A stretch of DNA of 64,000 nucleotides from Glandiceps talaboti (taxonomy: Eukaryota; Hemichordata; Enteropneusta; Spengelidae), in NCBI RefSeq assembly GCF_964340395.1, contig NC_135555.1, positions 1,110,001 through 1,174,000 of the forward strand, read 5' to 3'. Below, in pieces: positions 21,601-35,175 of this stretch (the first letter of the stretch is position 1; every line of letters starts with the position of its first letter). The translations under genes were made by a program, and so were the position numbers. The notes beneath the pieces are model-generated. The model was not told the origin of the DNA. It did not search any database and saw only the letters and a list, made by a program, of their open reading frames with translations.

Positions 21601-24600
21601 GAGCGGTGTGGTTGACAGATGTAAAGTTCAAAGGTTAAACTAATGGTCGACATAGGTCAGTCTTTGTTTAAAAGATCAAATGATTTGATATTACTATAGC
21701 CCTAGAATCAAGTGGTATGGTGTCATATAAATCTCACCCCTTCTTTCACCCTGCTGATCAAACATATTTTCTCAACAATACCTTGACTACACTTCCGTCA
21801 TAATCAAATAGAAAACATAAGAACAAAAATACTGCTCTGAGATAGCATTGTAACTATCAGATATATGTGTAAAATCTAAAAATGGATGAGTTACCATGAC
21901 TACAGATAACCCCATCCTACTTTAATAGAACTTCACTTGTAATTAGATTCACCTTTACCTGACATTTAGAATTAGATGACATGATATCTAATTGCAAACT
22001 AGATGTCAATACTTACTGCTGGGTTTGCAACCTAACTATTGTGTTGTCAGAACCTACTGCTCTGTATGCAACCTAACTATTGTGTTGTCAGAACTTACTG
22101 CTGGGTTTGCAACCTAACTATTGTGTTGTCAATACCTACTACTCAGTATGCAACCTAACTATTGTGTTGTCAATACCTACTACTCAGTATGCAACCTAAC
22201 TATTGTGTTGTCAGAACTTACTGCTCAGTATGCAACCTAACTATTGTGTTGTCAATACCTACTGTTCAGTATGCAATCAAACTATTGTGTTGTCAGAACT
22301 TACTGCTCAGTATGCAACCTAACTATTGTGTTGTCAGAACTTACTGCTCAGTATGCAACCTAACTATTGTGTTGTCAGAACCTACTACTCAGTATGCAAC
22401 CTAACTATTGTGTTGCCAGAACCTACTACTCAGTATGCAACCTAACTATTGTGTTGTCAGAACCTACTGCTCTGTATGCAACCTAACTATTGTGTTGTCA
22501 GAACTTACTGCTCAGTATGTAACCTAACTATTGTGTTGTCAGAACCTACTACTCAGTATGTAACCTAACTATTGTGTTGTCAGAACTTACTGCTCAGTAT
22601 GCAACCTAACTATTGTGTTGTCAGAACTTACTGCTCAGTATGCAACCTAACTATTGTGTTGCCAGAACCTACTACTCAGTATGCAACCTAACTATTGTGT
22701 TGTCAGAACCTACTGCTCTGTATGCAACCTAACTATTGTGTTGTCAGAACTTACTGCTCAGTCTGCAACCTAACTATTGTGTTGTCAGAACCTACTGCTC
22801 AGTATGCAACCTAACTATTGTGTTGTCAGAACCTACTACTCAGTATGCAACCTAACTATTGTGTTGTCAGAATTTACTGCTCAGTATGCAACCTAACTAT
22901 TGTGTTGTCAGAACTTACTGCTCAGTCTGCAACCTAACTATTGTGTTGTCAGAACTTACTGCTCAGTCTGCAACCTAACTATTGTGTTGTCAGAACCTAC
23001 TGCTCTGTATGCAACCTAACTATTGTGTTGTCAGAACTTACTGCTCAGTCTGCAACCTAACTATTGTGTTGTCAGAACCTACTGCTCTGTATGCAACCTA
23101 ACTATTGTGTTGTCAGAATTTACTGTTCAGTATGCAACCTAACTATTGTGTAGTCACAACTTACTGCTCAGTATGCAACCTAACTTTTGTGTTGTCAGAA
23201 CTTACTGCTCTGTATGCAACCTAACTATTGTGTTGTCAGAACCTACTACTCAGTATGCAACCTAACTATTGTGTTGTCACAACTTACTGCTCTGTATGCA
23301 ACCTAACTATTGTGTTGTCAGAACCTACTACTCAGTATGCAACCTAACTATTGTGTAGTCACAACTTACTGCTCAGTATGCAACCTAACTATTGTGTTGT
23401 CAGAACTTACTGCTCAGTATGCAACCTAACTATTGTGTTGTCAGAACTTACTGCTCAGTATGCAACCTAACTATTGTGTTGTCAGAACCTACTGCTCAGT
23501 ATGCAACCTAACTATTGTGTTGTCAGAACTTACTGCTCAGTCTGCAACCTAACTATTGTGTTGTCAGAACTTACTACTCAGTATGCAACCTAACTTTTGT
23601 GTTGTCAGAACTTACTGCTCTGTATGCAACCTAACTATTGTGTTGTCAGAACCTACTACTCAGTATGCAACCTAACTATTGTGTTGTCAGAACCTACTAC
23701 TCAGTATGCAACCTAACTATTGTGTTGTCAGAACTTACTGCTCTGTATGCAACCTAACTATTGTGTTGTCAGAACCTACTACTCAGTATGCAACCTAACT
23801 ATTGTGTTGTCAGAACCTACTGCTCTGTATGCAACCTAACTATTGTGTTGTCAGAACTTACTGCTCTGTATGCAACCTAGCTTTTGTAGTTCCTGATTTC
23901 CTGATTATTTGATCTTGATTTGAAAGGAAAATTATTCCTGCTTGTAATTGATGAAAACATTAACAGGAAATGAGATAAATTGACAAACAAATTTTGTATT
24001 GTTTTGTAAATTGAAAGGATTTTATCCTAAGTGTTGTACACAAAGAATGTAAATGTTAATTTGAGATTTGTTTGGTGATGATAATATCTCACTATAAGTT
24101 TTTATAAATATACACTTAAAAAGGATAAATCTTATACTTTTAAAACTGTAGTGTGTTGGTCAGGAATTAATTGTGACAACCTGAAATTGTTGGTCCTGAG
24201 GTCATATTTTATTCTAGTTCCAGCACAGAAAAACACCCACATCTACTATTACAGTTCATTATAAAGCAGGTATTCTATGAAATCAACACATATAACATGG
24301 TACTTTGCTTTACATGGTACCAGTACTATATTTTTGAAAAACCTATCTTTTATATAGAGCTCTCCTAAACATTACCAGTATAAGTTGAACTCTTTCTTTG
24401 GTTCATAAGACAGTGTCAAATCAGTGTTAGGGTATTTTGTAAGATGAATGAGATGTCAGGATTGTTCAGATAAACATGTATGTAAACAAAGATCAGTGAA
24501 AATGTTTATATTTTCAACAACATAAAAATACATACTTTTAAATAATTTGAAGTGTAACTAAGGGGTTTCAAAATTTCTCCTTTCATCTTTGAATTGCAAC

Positions 24601-27600
24601 TGTTGCTGTATCTGTTGAATACAAAAGAAATAGTATGTGCATTTTATAGATAATATAGATTTATGATAGGAGTGTTTCATGTAGTATATTGTTAGCATTG
24701 CCTGATTTGGTATTGTTTGTGTGATTTCTTGACAGCTATTTAGCATTGACAGATCCTAAAGATGTGGCTCGGGTTGAAAGTAAAACACTCATCTGTACAC
24801 CAAATGAAAAAGAAACAAGGCCTACTGCTGCAAAGGGAGTTGAGGGAAAGTTAGGAAAATGGATGTCACCTCCACAACTTGAGGAAGCTATCAAGGAAAG
24901 ATTTCCAGGATGCATGAAAGGTATGATTGTCATGAAGGAATAAACTGTCTCATATATACACCATAGCCATTGTGTGAAAAAAGTACAGGACAAAAGAACA
25001 GGAACAACTATTGTTGTCGCATCAAGTAAATACATGTTGTGCTAATATAATTGTATGGCATTCTATACATATTGATGGCATTGTGCCATCTCCCAGACAA
25101 AAATGTAACGTGAGCATTTATCAAATGCACTGTGCTTTAAAAACTGACAAATATTATCGTTACAATAAAGGTTTTTTTTTTGGTTTTTTTTTAAAACAAT
25201 AAAGGGTTTAAAGCATAACAATTTAATGGTAGAAGATTCAATACTAGTGTGACTCTGTATGCAAGCAAAGGCATTCAGTATTTTGATATTCAATAGAAGT
25301 TTAATTTTGGTTACTTGATACTTTTTTCAAGGGTAGAATTTTTGCAGCATCATTAGAGAAACCAGTTATTGTTAAGTTTTGCTTTGACTGTCCAGGTACC
25401 TTTCTAAAGTGTATAGAAAAGTTAAAAGAATATAAAAGAAAGGGAAAAAACAAGCATTGTTGTTGGAGTCAGTCAGGGTTTCCTTTAGTCTGTAAGGTAT
25501 GCCGTGACTGGGCGCCCTCACACATCAGCCAACCCCTGAGGGCAGAACGACATGACGTATCTTACAGTCTGGATTTCCTTAGGTAATAGAAATTTTTTTA
25601 CATAACAATAGTTAGGGAATTGACTGCTTTGCTACGATCAATTCTGTGGAGAACACAAATTATAAATATACAAAGAAAAAAATAGAATATTATTGCAGTT
25701 CTAAAATTAATCCTGTTTTGCCCAACTAGTAATTATGTGTACAAACAATACCACCTTTGGAGAAAGAGAATTCAATTGTTGATGTTTTGTACTTTGTAGG
25801 TCGTACTATGTATGTTATTCCATACAGTATGGGACCAGTTGGGTCACCATTATCCAAGATTGGTATTCAGTGTACAGATTCTCCATATGTAGTTGTCAAC
25901 ATGCACATCATGACAAGGGTTGGTTCTAAAGTCTTGGAGGTCCTCGGTGATAAAGAATTTGTAAAGTGTCTGCATTCAGTTGGTCAGCCACTTCCAATGG
26001 CAAGTAAGTCAAAGTTCAAGTTATATATACTTGAGATGAGATATGTTATCTAAATGCAAATAAGATCAGAGTGTCGAATTCTATTTTGAGAATGAAACAA
26101 GAAGAGATATATTAGGAATATACTGTGATAAGTTGTGGGTTCCCTAATTTTATCATCCAAAAAAACCCAACAATATTATGTGCACTGGTTGAAAATGGCA
26201 ATGTGCAAACTTGAGAACACTGCAAAATGACAATTTGTCGGCACATAGGGCTACAGTACTCAATGATTGTGACCCTGACATTCAGTTGTGAAACTCTCTT
26301 CAAATGATCTAACTATACAACCTTTTGCTTCCCTGATATGGATTACATGGTGTATTGTACATGTACCAGATTACCTCTTTTGCTAGAGTCCTCAAACATT
26401 TTCAGCAAAATCAGAAAAAAAAAGTGTCAAGTGTTGTTCATCATGGTGGCTGTTGTGCTATTATTTGCAGAACCAGCCGTCAATAATTGGCCATGTAATC
26501 CAGAGAAGACGATGATTGCACACAGACCAGCACAGAGAGAAATCATTTCATTTGGAAGTGGATATGGTGGTAATTCATTGCTTGGCAAGAAATGCTTTGC
26601 TTTAAGAATTGCCAGCTGTATTGCTAGAGATGAAGGCTGGTTTGCTGAACACATGTTGGTGAGTTAAATCCTCGCAGTAGAGGTGATTACATAATTGACA
26701 CTAAACCTGACAAAAAAGTTCTAACAGTAGAAAACAGGTAAAGTGATCTTTCAGACAATTACCTAATTTTAAATTATTAAAAATGATATATGAATAATTA
26801 TTTTAATGACAGCTAGTTATTTGAATGATGAAATTTATTCTACAGTACAAATAAAATGACAGCTTTTAATTCTAGGCTATTAGCATATGTAATCAAAATG
26901 GTAACTTCAAATGTGTTTTATATGTATTTTAATCAGAAATATAGTTATTAAGATTAATATTCATTGGATTCAATCATTAAAATTGTACTTATAATTGATG
27001 TAAGAAAGCAAAATAAACATTGTCACTGTTAAGGTGTCTTAAGTTTGTTTTATATAAACACAATTATCCTCCACTTTTGTAAAAAGAGTCTTTACTCAAA
27101 TATCAATATGTATTCAGTAATTTGAATACTGTTTATTGTTAGTAGTAATTTTGCAGTTTTAATGTTATTGGTATTCCATGTGTGTCATTGTATGTAAATT
27201 CATAATATGATGTTTACTGTTTGACAGATTCTTGGTATCACTAATCCACAAGGTGTGAAGCGTTATGTAGCTGCAGCATTCCCCAGTGCTTGTGGCAAGA
27301 CCAACTTGGCCATGATGAACCCCACAATACCAGGTTATAAAGTAGAATGTGTTGGTGATGACATTGCATGGATGAGATTTGATAAGAATGGTGTGTTGCG
27401 TGCCATCAATCCAGAGAGTGGATTCTTTGGTGTTGCACCTGGCACATCCACACAGACCAACCCCAATGCTATGGCCACTATAACCAGGAATACAATATTC
27501 ACCAATGTTGCTACCACTGATGATGGTGGTATCTTCTGGGAAGGACTTGAAGATGAAATTGATAAGGTAAGAAGTTGATTTGTGGTATCTTAATTTGTGT

Positions 27601-29524
27601 ATGGTATTACCTGTTCAGTGTGTATATTAAATGTTTTTGAATCGAAATGTTAGCATATATATAGAAATATATAGAAACAAATTTTGGCCAGGTAAGCATT
27701 ATTGAAAACTGATATTAGGTCCCTATGTTTCCTTAACTTGTGATACAATGACATGACATATGCCATGATGTGATTCTGATACTATTTCTTTACAACTTGT
27801 ATCTCCATTTAGGGAGCCAAGATTACATCATGGCTGGGAGTAGAGAACTGGAATAAAGACATGAAAACCAAAGACGGCAAAAAAGTAGCGGCAGCTCATC
27901 CCAATTCCAGATTTTGCACACCTGCAAGACAGTGCCCAACCATGGATCCTGCCTGGGAAAGCTCTGAGGGTGTTCCCATTTCAGCTGTTATATTTGGTGG
28001 ACGTAGACCACATGGTAGGACAATGTCATTTTTCAACAGTTGTGCACTTTGCTGTTTGAATTGATGATATATTCCATCATATTGCCATAGTATGCAATAA
28101 AGGTCTTATCTACCGTGAGATGAGCAAAACAAATCGGAGTGATACACTTTGATTTAGATGCCTACATCCTGATTATGTTATGTGTAGGTTGGGCTTTCTC
28201 TAATGGATATATAGTTCTTTCTTCAACTGCAAGAAACGTAATGGACATAACCCCGACGTGTCTAAAATTGGTTTAAAACAAAATATGATATACAAGCCTA
28301 ACAATAATATACACCACTGTAACACCAGGTGCATATTATTGTCACCTTAAGAAAATGTCTGTTTGTTTGTCTGTGAGTACGGTATAGACATGATGCTTGA
28401 TTATGTGTGGTGTGTACTTAATATTGATGATATTGTTTTGTGTAGGTGTACCCTTGGTTTATGAATCCTTTGACTGGCAGCATGGTGTTTTTATTGGTGC
28501 ATCCATGAGATCAGAGGCTACAGCAGCAGCTGAGCATACAGGTATGTTGTCAACTGGTTAGCATTTCCAGGCTTTATATCATATTAAATTTAGTTATATA
28601 AGCAAGATGTATAGTAAAATTTTCAGTAAAACAAGATTGGTGGCACCAAAATTGATTAAACAGATGGTACAATAGTGTAGAAGATATTAAGTTTCCAGTA
28701 AACCAAGAACAGCTGTATCGAATTGATTAACCAGATGTACTATAGTGTGGTATATATTACAAACTAAGAATGGTGGCATAAAAATTGGTGATGATGTAGT
28801 GTAGTATTCTCTTAATTTGTGCATATTTCTCTGCTATTCTTGTATGAGAAGACAAAGTGATACCATGTGACACAAAGAAAAGCTTATCGGCATTATGGAA
28901 GTGTTTAGATTAGTTTTAAAACAGTTGGAATATCTTGGTGAGTTTGTCGTCATTTTAGTCAAAGTTATTTGACTGATGATGAAAGACTGAAGTTGCATTA
29001 ACTAAGTTTCCATTGTCTTGTTGGTTATCTAGTAATATTAAAAAATGTGTTGTTTTCTTTTTTCAGCCAAAGTCGTGATGCATGATCCATTTGCAATGAG
29101 ACCATTCTTTGGATACAACTTTGGTGACTACATGCGTCATTGGCTGAGCTTCCAGAAAAAGTCAGATCTAAAACTACCCAAAATCTTTCACGTCAATTGG
29201 TTCCGTAAGGATAAAAATGAGAAATTCTTGTGGCCAGGATTTGGTGAGAATTCCCGTGTGATTGATTGGATCATCCGTAGATGTGAAGGAGAGGACGTAG
29301 CCAGCAAATCACCCATTGGCTACATTCCCAAGGAGGGTACTCTCAATTTAGATGGTCTTGACACACCAGTTGATACAAAAGAACTTTTCAGTGTCCCTAA
29401 AGATTTCTGGGCAAATGAAGTGAAGGAGATCAGGCAGTACTTTGATGAACAGATCAACGTGGACCTACCAAATGAAGTTGCTGACGAGTTGAAATCTTTA
29501 GAAAACCGTGTGAAGGACATGTAA
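18637..29524 (+). CDS. PCK2: Phosphoenolpyruvate carboxykinase (GTP), likely mitochondrial
   Basis: It catalyses oxaloacetate + GTP = PEP + GDP + CO2, the entry to gluconeogenesis and glyceroneogenesis. Exons: 18637-18665, 20692-20964, 24736-24920, 25800-26003, 26471-26658, 27228-27566, 27813-28014, 28446-28541, 29067-29524. They total 1974 nt, or 657 residues (human PCK2 has 640), and every junction keeps phase. Motifs in order: [28 protein letters not shown], ECxGDD-type kinase-2 ([14 protein letters not shown]), P-loop [13 protein letters not shown] with the reactive Cys, [35 protein letters not shown] and [12 protein letters not shown]. The N-terminus ([17 protein letters not shown], then THVRAISV) is Arg-rich and 17 residues longer overall than human PCK2, consistent with a mitochondrial presequence; the human cytosolic form starts further in. 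The start has A at -3. It is convergent with PSMG2. Confidence 0.96.
20103..20490. mobile_element. hAT-type MITE, 388 bp, with 8-bp target duplication
   Basis: Terminal inverted repeats CAGTGTTGCAGCC (20103) and GGCTGCAACACTG (to 20490) are perfect over 13 bp. They are flanked on both sides by the same 8-mer ATTGCATG (20095-20102 and 20491-20498). CAGTG-type ends with an 8-bp duplication are the hAT hallmark. The inside is AT-rich with no transposase frame, so the copy is non-autonomous. It lies in PCK intron 1. Confidence 0.9.
20981..21215. mobile_element. Truncated copy of the TTAA-flanked MITE
   Basis: It begins TTAAATAAAGGGAACCAAGC and GAGTTTTTATGC, like the left end at 7208. It continues with shared words seen at 7320-7440, including TGAACTCAAACCTGG and ATGTCCAGGAAA, and the similarity fades near 21215. 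It starts 17 bp after the exon 2 donor of PCK. Confidence 0.5.
22004..23889 (+). repeat. PCK2: 41-bp minisatellite in PCK intron 2, about 45 copies
   Basis: The unit is CAGTATGCAACCTAACTATT, GTGTTGTCAGAACTTACTGC, T, with ACCTACTACT, CTCTGTATG and CAGTCTG variants intermixed. It fills about half of the 3.8-kb intron. Copies are highly alike, so the array is young or homogenised. Confidence 0.97.
25490..25567. mobile_element. Miniature inverted-repeat element, 78 bp (short copy)
   Basis: Ends CTGTAAGGTATGCCGTGACT and GACATGACGTATCTTACAG form imperfect inverted repeats around CACACATC and CAACCCCTGAGGGCAGAAC. A longer relative, with an extra central segment, lies at 39434-39545. It is in PCK intron 3. 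Confidence 0.6.
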
Positions 29525-29885
29525 TTGACAACTATTGATCAGGACCAGTAATACACTGACTTCTCTATAATGAACTTATTTGAAAAATGGAAAGGGATTG
29601 GAATGGGAAATTTATTTAAAACCTAAAAGAATTATCCAGGAAGTCAGAATGAAACCAGTAATGTGCACTAATGTTCATTAAACTGAGACCCCAGTGTATG
29701 AGTGAGACCAATGTACAGTGCAGAGAGCTGTGGAGTAGCTTTTTTTTTTAGCTAGAAGTTATTTTGTGTAACAATTCTGAATGGTGTTACTAAATGTACA
29801 AAGTGTGTACTTGTCTGGGACTTTATGTTCAATTAGCAGAGAGCCAGTGGCTGCAATGGATTAGTGAGAATAGATTAAATGGAAC

Positions 29886-29891
29886 AATAAA
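29886..29891 (+). terminator. PCK2: Candidate poly(A) signal of PCK
   Basis: An AATAAA hexamer lies 362 nt after the stop codon, followed by AGTATTCC and a T-rich stretch. Confidence 0.5.
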
Positions 29892-31775
29892 GTATTCCAC
29901 AGTCTTTTTGTAGTATGATGCGATGTTAGATCAAACCAGTTGCCTGCTTCTTAATTTGTCTGTGTTAATTAACGTGTGATTTATGTATATTACATGTTTA
30001 TGTTTAAAAATGCTGGTATGAATTTACAGCAGAATCAAGCCATAACTGGCTATAATAATCACAAATGTCATACTGTCTATAAATATAATGTAGTGAAATA
30101 ACTTGAAAAGTTTGTACAAACACTCTGCACTGTAGATTCCTCTGCAAAGTTTTGATACCTGTCACTTCAATTTTGTACAGATACTTGTTTCTGTATTCAT
30201 TCTACTCAGTAAACATAATGTCATCTTGCGTTCTACCAAAAAAAACACACAAAAAGTTTCAAGCTGTATGTGATGTAGATATTTATTACAAGCACACAAA
30301 TGTGTCACAGGTTGCACAATTGCTTCAAGTAAATTTAGTGTTTGAATTTTAAAGCACTGAAATGAAAGTATAGACAATCTGTTTAGGCAGCTCATACCTT
30401 TTCATGTCTTGTCAGACATTTGTAATCATCTGTATGTAAAAGTGATACGAGGAGGGGTATGTAGCGCCCTCTTCAGGTCAAGTTCTTGTAAAAGATAATG
30501 GCTATACAATGTAGCAGGATTAAGGGTAATAGGGAAATTTCTTGATGTTGCCTATAGAGTAATTACCACCACTCAGCACCCATAATTCAGAGGTTCTATA
30601 TGTATTCATCAATGTATGGATAGTCATTCCACAAGTGTCTGTTCATCCAGGCACCTTTTCATACACTGTTAGAATGAAAATTTTCAGTATTTGTACTTGT
30701 ATATATACTTGAACTTCACTCTATCAATAATGATTCTAATCAGACCATCACAAATGTGTATCATCATCAAAATGCAAATAAATATAACATGCTGAGCCTT
30801 TTATTGTGAAAATATCTATTTATTAATGATATGGCCACTACTTTTTACTTGCATAGACTGTAATATTCAAACTATACTCGACAATAGCAGTTGACCTTCA
30901 ATGCCATTGGCAGCACTTCTTACAGATGAATACTTTTAAAATCCACATTTGAAGGTATACCAGGATTGTTCTTGCCTACTGAATGTATCATGGAGTGTTC
31001 CTCAACAACTCTAAAAGTACTTTGTATAGAGATGAGCAGTTTTGTACCCCTGTGCATTCAGTAATTATTCTTGCAAGATGTTTACAGCAAACTTATCTTA
31101 TGCACACCAATAAAATAGTTTCCAACAGTTTCATTTCTCCTATGTTTCATTCCTGTTGGATTGTGATTGTTGTCAAATCTTGTGAAGATGAAATAAGTTG
31201 TATCGTTTGGAAAGGAAGGACAGCAGAGGCAATATTGATGTGTGTGTGTGTGTGTGTCTGTGTGTCTCTGTGTGTAAAGAATCCCTGGCTACATAGAAAT
31301 TAGTCTTAAAACGGGTTAAAATGTCAACATATGAAGTTCATTCAAACAAACTTTCATAGAATTCACTGACAACCTTATCAACTTGGGAGTGGTGTGGATG
31401 GGGCTTGTTGAAATCGCTACATTGTACAGTTGCAGTCATCCTTATATAGTGACTGCCAGTACTAGTACAGTACTGGTGTTCTCCACATCACAGTAAGTCC
31501 AGCATCTACAGTCAAAACTTCAGATTCAGGAAATCAAGCATGGAATCAGTTTTAGATTCATATTCCTAGAATGAATCGCTCCTCCTTATGTACACTCCCT
31601 TGAAACCCTTGTTTCAAAAGTGTCTAGCAAATGATTATTAAAATGAACTTCAATAGGAGTCCAACAATGATGACACTTTCATTCTTCCTGTAATTCAGTT
31701 CTTCACTTACGTACTTATCCATTCACTGCTGACAAAATAACAATGTGCATACTTGATAAAATTTAGATGATTTTT
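29892..31775. other. Intergenic gap between convergent PCK and PSMG2
   Basis: AT-rich sequence with no exon-like frame. A short (TG)n run lies at about 31239-31275. Nothing else is recognised. Confidence 0.5.
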
Positions 31776-31781
31776 TTTATT
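31776..31781 (-). terminator. PSMG2: Candidate poly(A) signal of PSMG2
   Basis: The plus-strand TTTATT is AATAAA on the minus strand, 98 nt beyond the PSMG2 stop codon. Confidence 0.45.
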
Positions 31782-31878
31782 TAAAGACACGCCTTGAGGT
31801 TTTCATTACTTGTCAAGAAAATTACAGTATACATCCATCATAGAGAAAAAACACTTGAAGTAGTGGCATTATCATCAC

Positions 31879-34800
31879 TCAATAAATGGTTTTATCAAAA
31901 CTAGAGCCAAACAATAAATTCCAGGAATTTGGGATTTTCCATTGCTGTGTTGATGTGGTAGAACTCTGAAAGGGAAGTGGAAACACTGACATGTGAGTCT
32001 TGAATGCAGAGTTTACATATGTGTGTCTAGATATTATTCCTGAAAGTAAATATTTTAAACAGACTTATCACAAGTAATTATACGGATTATCTGAGTTATA
32101 AGATGTTCTACACATGGGATGCATTCATGACATAATTTTAGCCAAAATAGTTCATGGTAATTTCAAAATTACCACACATCAGAATCCATGCAGACATAAT
32201 TATTTCTTCTTCTTTTTCCATAACTGACCACCTTCAACATGTTGAAGATTTTGCCAGTGAGTGCTGAAGTTACCATGTAAAGACCTTGTATAATATCATT
32301 CTAGTACAGTATTAATGTAAAACTAGTTTGGTGCCACAGCCAATTATAGTCAATTAAAAACATTCTTCCTGTTCTTATTCTATCTCACCTGAATTGGATA
32401 AAATATATTTCATTGGAAATAAACCTACCTGGATTGAAGGCAGTAGTTTCAACCACTCATTAATACTGGATGCCAATATCATTGCATCTGGTACATTGTT
32501 ACCTTCTGCACAGAATACTAGCACAACAGCTAGTGGTATGTTATCTTTACATCTATAGAACAGAACAATGTATGGATGGTAAAATTATCGACTATTTACA
32601 TCAAGTAATCAAAGTTAGATTCCACACAGAATATTAGTAAGATAGCTAGTGGTATGTTATCTTTACACCTTTACACCTTTAACAAGAATAGCATGTAGAT
32701 GATACAAACTCTAAAACTATAATTTCATACTAAGGCCCAATAAAAAAAAAATGTGTGGTTCCAATTATGCTCAATTTTAGAATAAGTGGGGTAGGTAGAT
32801 TTTTTATTTATTTTTTTTTCTGTGTGTTTTTCTGTGTGAGTGTCTAGTTCAGGTTTTCCATTGTTTTCCAACTGGTCTCTCTGGTGTTTATTTCTTTAGA
32901 TGTACAGCCATTACAGATTGGAAGAACAGTTTTATTTTATTTTTTAAAGTTAATGTCAGTTTCAGCATCCACTATTTCTCGTCAGACATCACAATTTTTG
33001 CAATTTTATTACTTTTTTCTTTAATACATTAAAAAAGTAAAAGCTAGGTGGGGGTCGAGTAACCGGAACCAAACAATTATTTTTTTTTGGCCTAATTAAA
33101 CTACCCAAAGACTAGGTATAGGACATGATATGTGATTTCTACACTTCAAATCATCTAACTTTCAGTAGACTTTCAGTAGACTTTCCGAAACTTTGCACAA
33201 GGAGTGAACACTGTCAACTATGTCACTTTCAAGAAGACATTTACAGTACATTTTATCCATAGATGACAATTTTTCATATCACAGTGAACATTTACTTGTC
33301 AGGATATGGAAGGGTTTTTTAAATTAACATTTTATATCAATTTCTTATTTCATAAATTTCTTGAAGATCCAAGGACTGTTTGACAGTTTTCCAGGATTTT
33401 GAAATATTTCCAGGAATGTGTTTTGAACTTCCTGGACCTTTCTAGGATCATATGACAATGAACGAATTTTGTGAGCAATAGTCATAAACATGTCACATGG
33501 TTAATTAGAAGCTCAAGACTGAATTAGTTAGAGACAATATATCACTGCAATGGACAAACAGTAGTTACTGTGAAACCTAGTGGGCTACAGTGAACAGCGC
33601 CCTCATGTGTTGTAATTATTATGAAATGACATCACAAATCGAAGGTCATTGGACTAGGATTACATTCATGAAAAAAATTGTTATTGGTGAAAATGTTGAT
33701 GAAATATGTTCTAGCTATCTATCCATTCATTTACATTCTGCATATAATAATTACCCTTGTATAAATAATCTTCTTGCAATTCCTCCGCCAGGAATGAATA
33801 TATTTTTTGCTTCTTCTGGAATTTCTTGTTTGCTATCTTCAGCAGCTTTGCCCCACACTGACTCTCTTTTCTCAAGTTGGAACCATTTCAACTCATCCTT
33901 TAGTATACTTCCACATGTCTGTTGTAAAACTGGAGTAGCTATGTATCTGAGAGGTGTCCTATAAACACAAAACAATGTCAATATAGTTTGGAATGTCTGG
34001 GTTTCAATCTGGCAAACCAAACATGAAAATCACTACAACACAGGAGAAAGTTTTCACTGAAATCATTAGACATCATTTTTTTGAAATTTTTTTTTAAAAC
34101 TACTATTTAAAGAGAGAAAGAGAGTTGTAGAGAAAGTATAAAATACTGAAAACAAAACAAAACAAATTGTTTTCATGATCCATGTATCACTAAAACGAAA
34201 GATAAAACTAACTGTGCATTCATTTTGTATTCCAAAAATTCTCAAAACAGCTGATATGATACACAACATTTACTTGATGTAAATGCAAGATGATATTCCA
34301 TAACAAGTTAAGCTCTTATGGTTTGAATATATTACAGGAAATTCCCCAAATTGAGAAAAGCTATGTACAAATTGGTTATGCATTGATTTATATTATTGGT
34401 AGAAAAAAGTATAAAAATAATTCTTCAGGCCTTCCCATGAAGTTTGCATCCTCTGTAGTTGTCTTGATCTTTGCTTGTATTCAACAAACTTTCCTGTGAT
34501 CTTGGCCAAAAAATCTTTCTTTATATTTGACTACTTTTCTTACCCTTGTAGTTGCGAGTCAACTCTTTCATGTGCATAGCTGCTAGTAAGAAGTAGGACT
34601 TTATCAAAGTGATAGCTTTGTATCCATTCTATTAATCTCTCACAGTATTCTTTCTGTTTACCCTGAAATGAAAGTCAACAAATACACAAGAAATCCATGA
34701 AGACAGAACATGTTTGTACATAGATCATGCTGTTCAGTATCTATGGTTTCTACAATTTGTCTATTTATTGATGAATCAATCATGGACATCAATATGTTCA

Positions 34801-35120
34801 ATACACTATGTTTTGTAGCTTTTTGTAATGTCTTTGTCATTGTACTATTTTATCAAAATTATACAAGCACACTCAGTAACATCAAGGTCTCCATGGTAAC
34901 ATCTTAACAATCCTTCAAACAATTGCCTCTTCTGTACTGTACTGTACTGTACTGTATGTATGTATGTATGTATGTATGTATGTATGTATGTATGTATGTA
35001 TGTATGTATGTATGTATGTATGTATGTATGTATGTATGTATGTATGTATGTATGTATGTATGTATGTATGTATGTATGTATGTATGTATGTATGTATGTA
35101 TGTATGTATGTATGTATGTA

Positions 35121-35175
<55 letters not shown>

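Noticed and set aside
22162-22404. 80-codon frame in the 41-bp array
   Set aside because: Repeat-derived and not conserved from unit to unit as a protein would be.
33590-33964. 124-codon plus-strand frame
   Set aside because: Antisense shadow of PSMG2 exon 5, which matches a known family on the minus strand.
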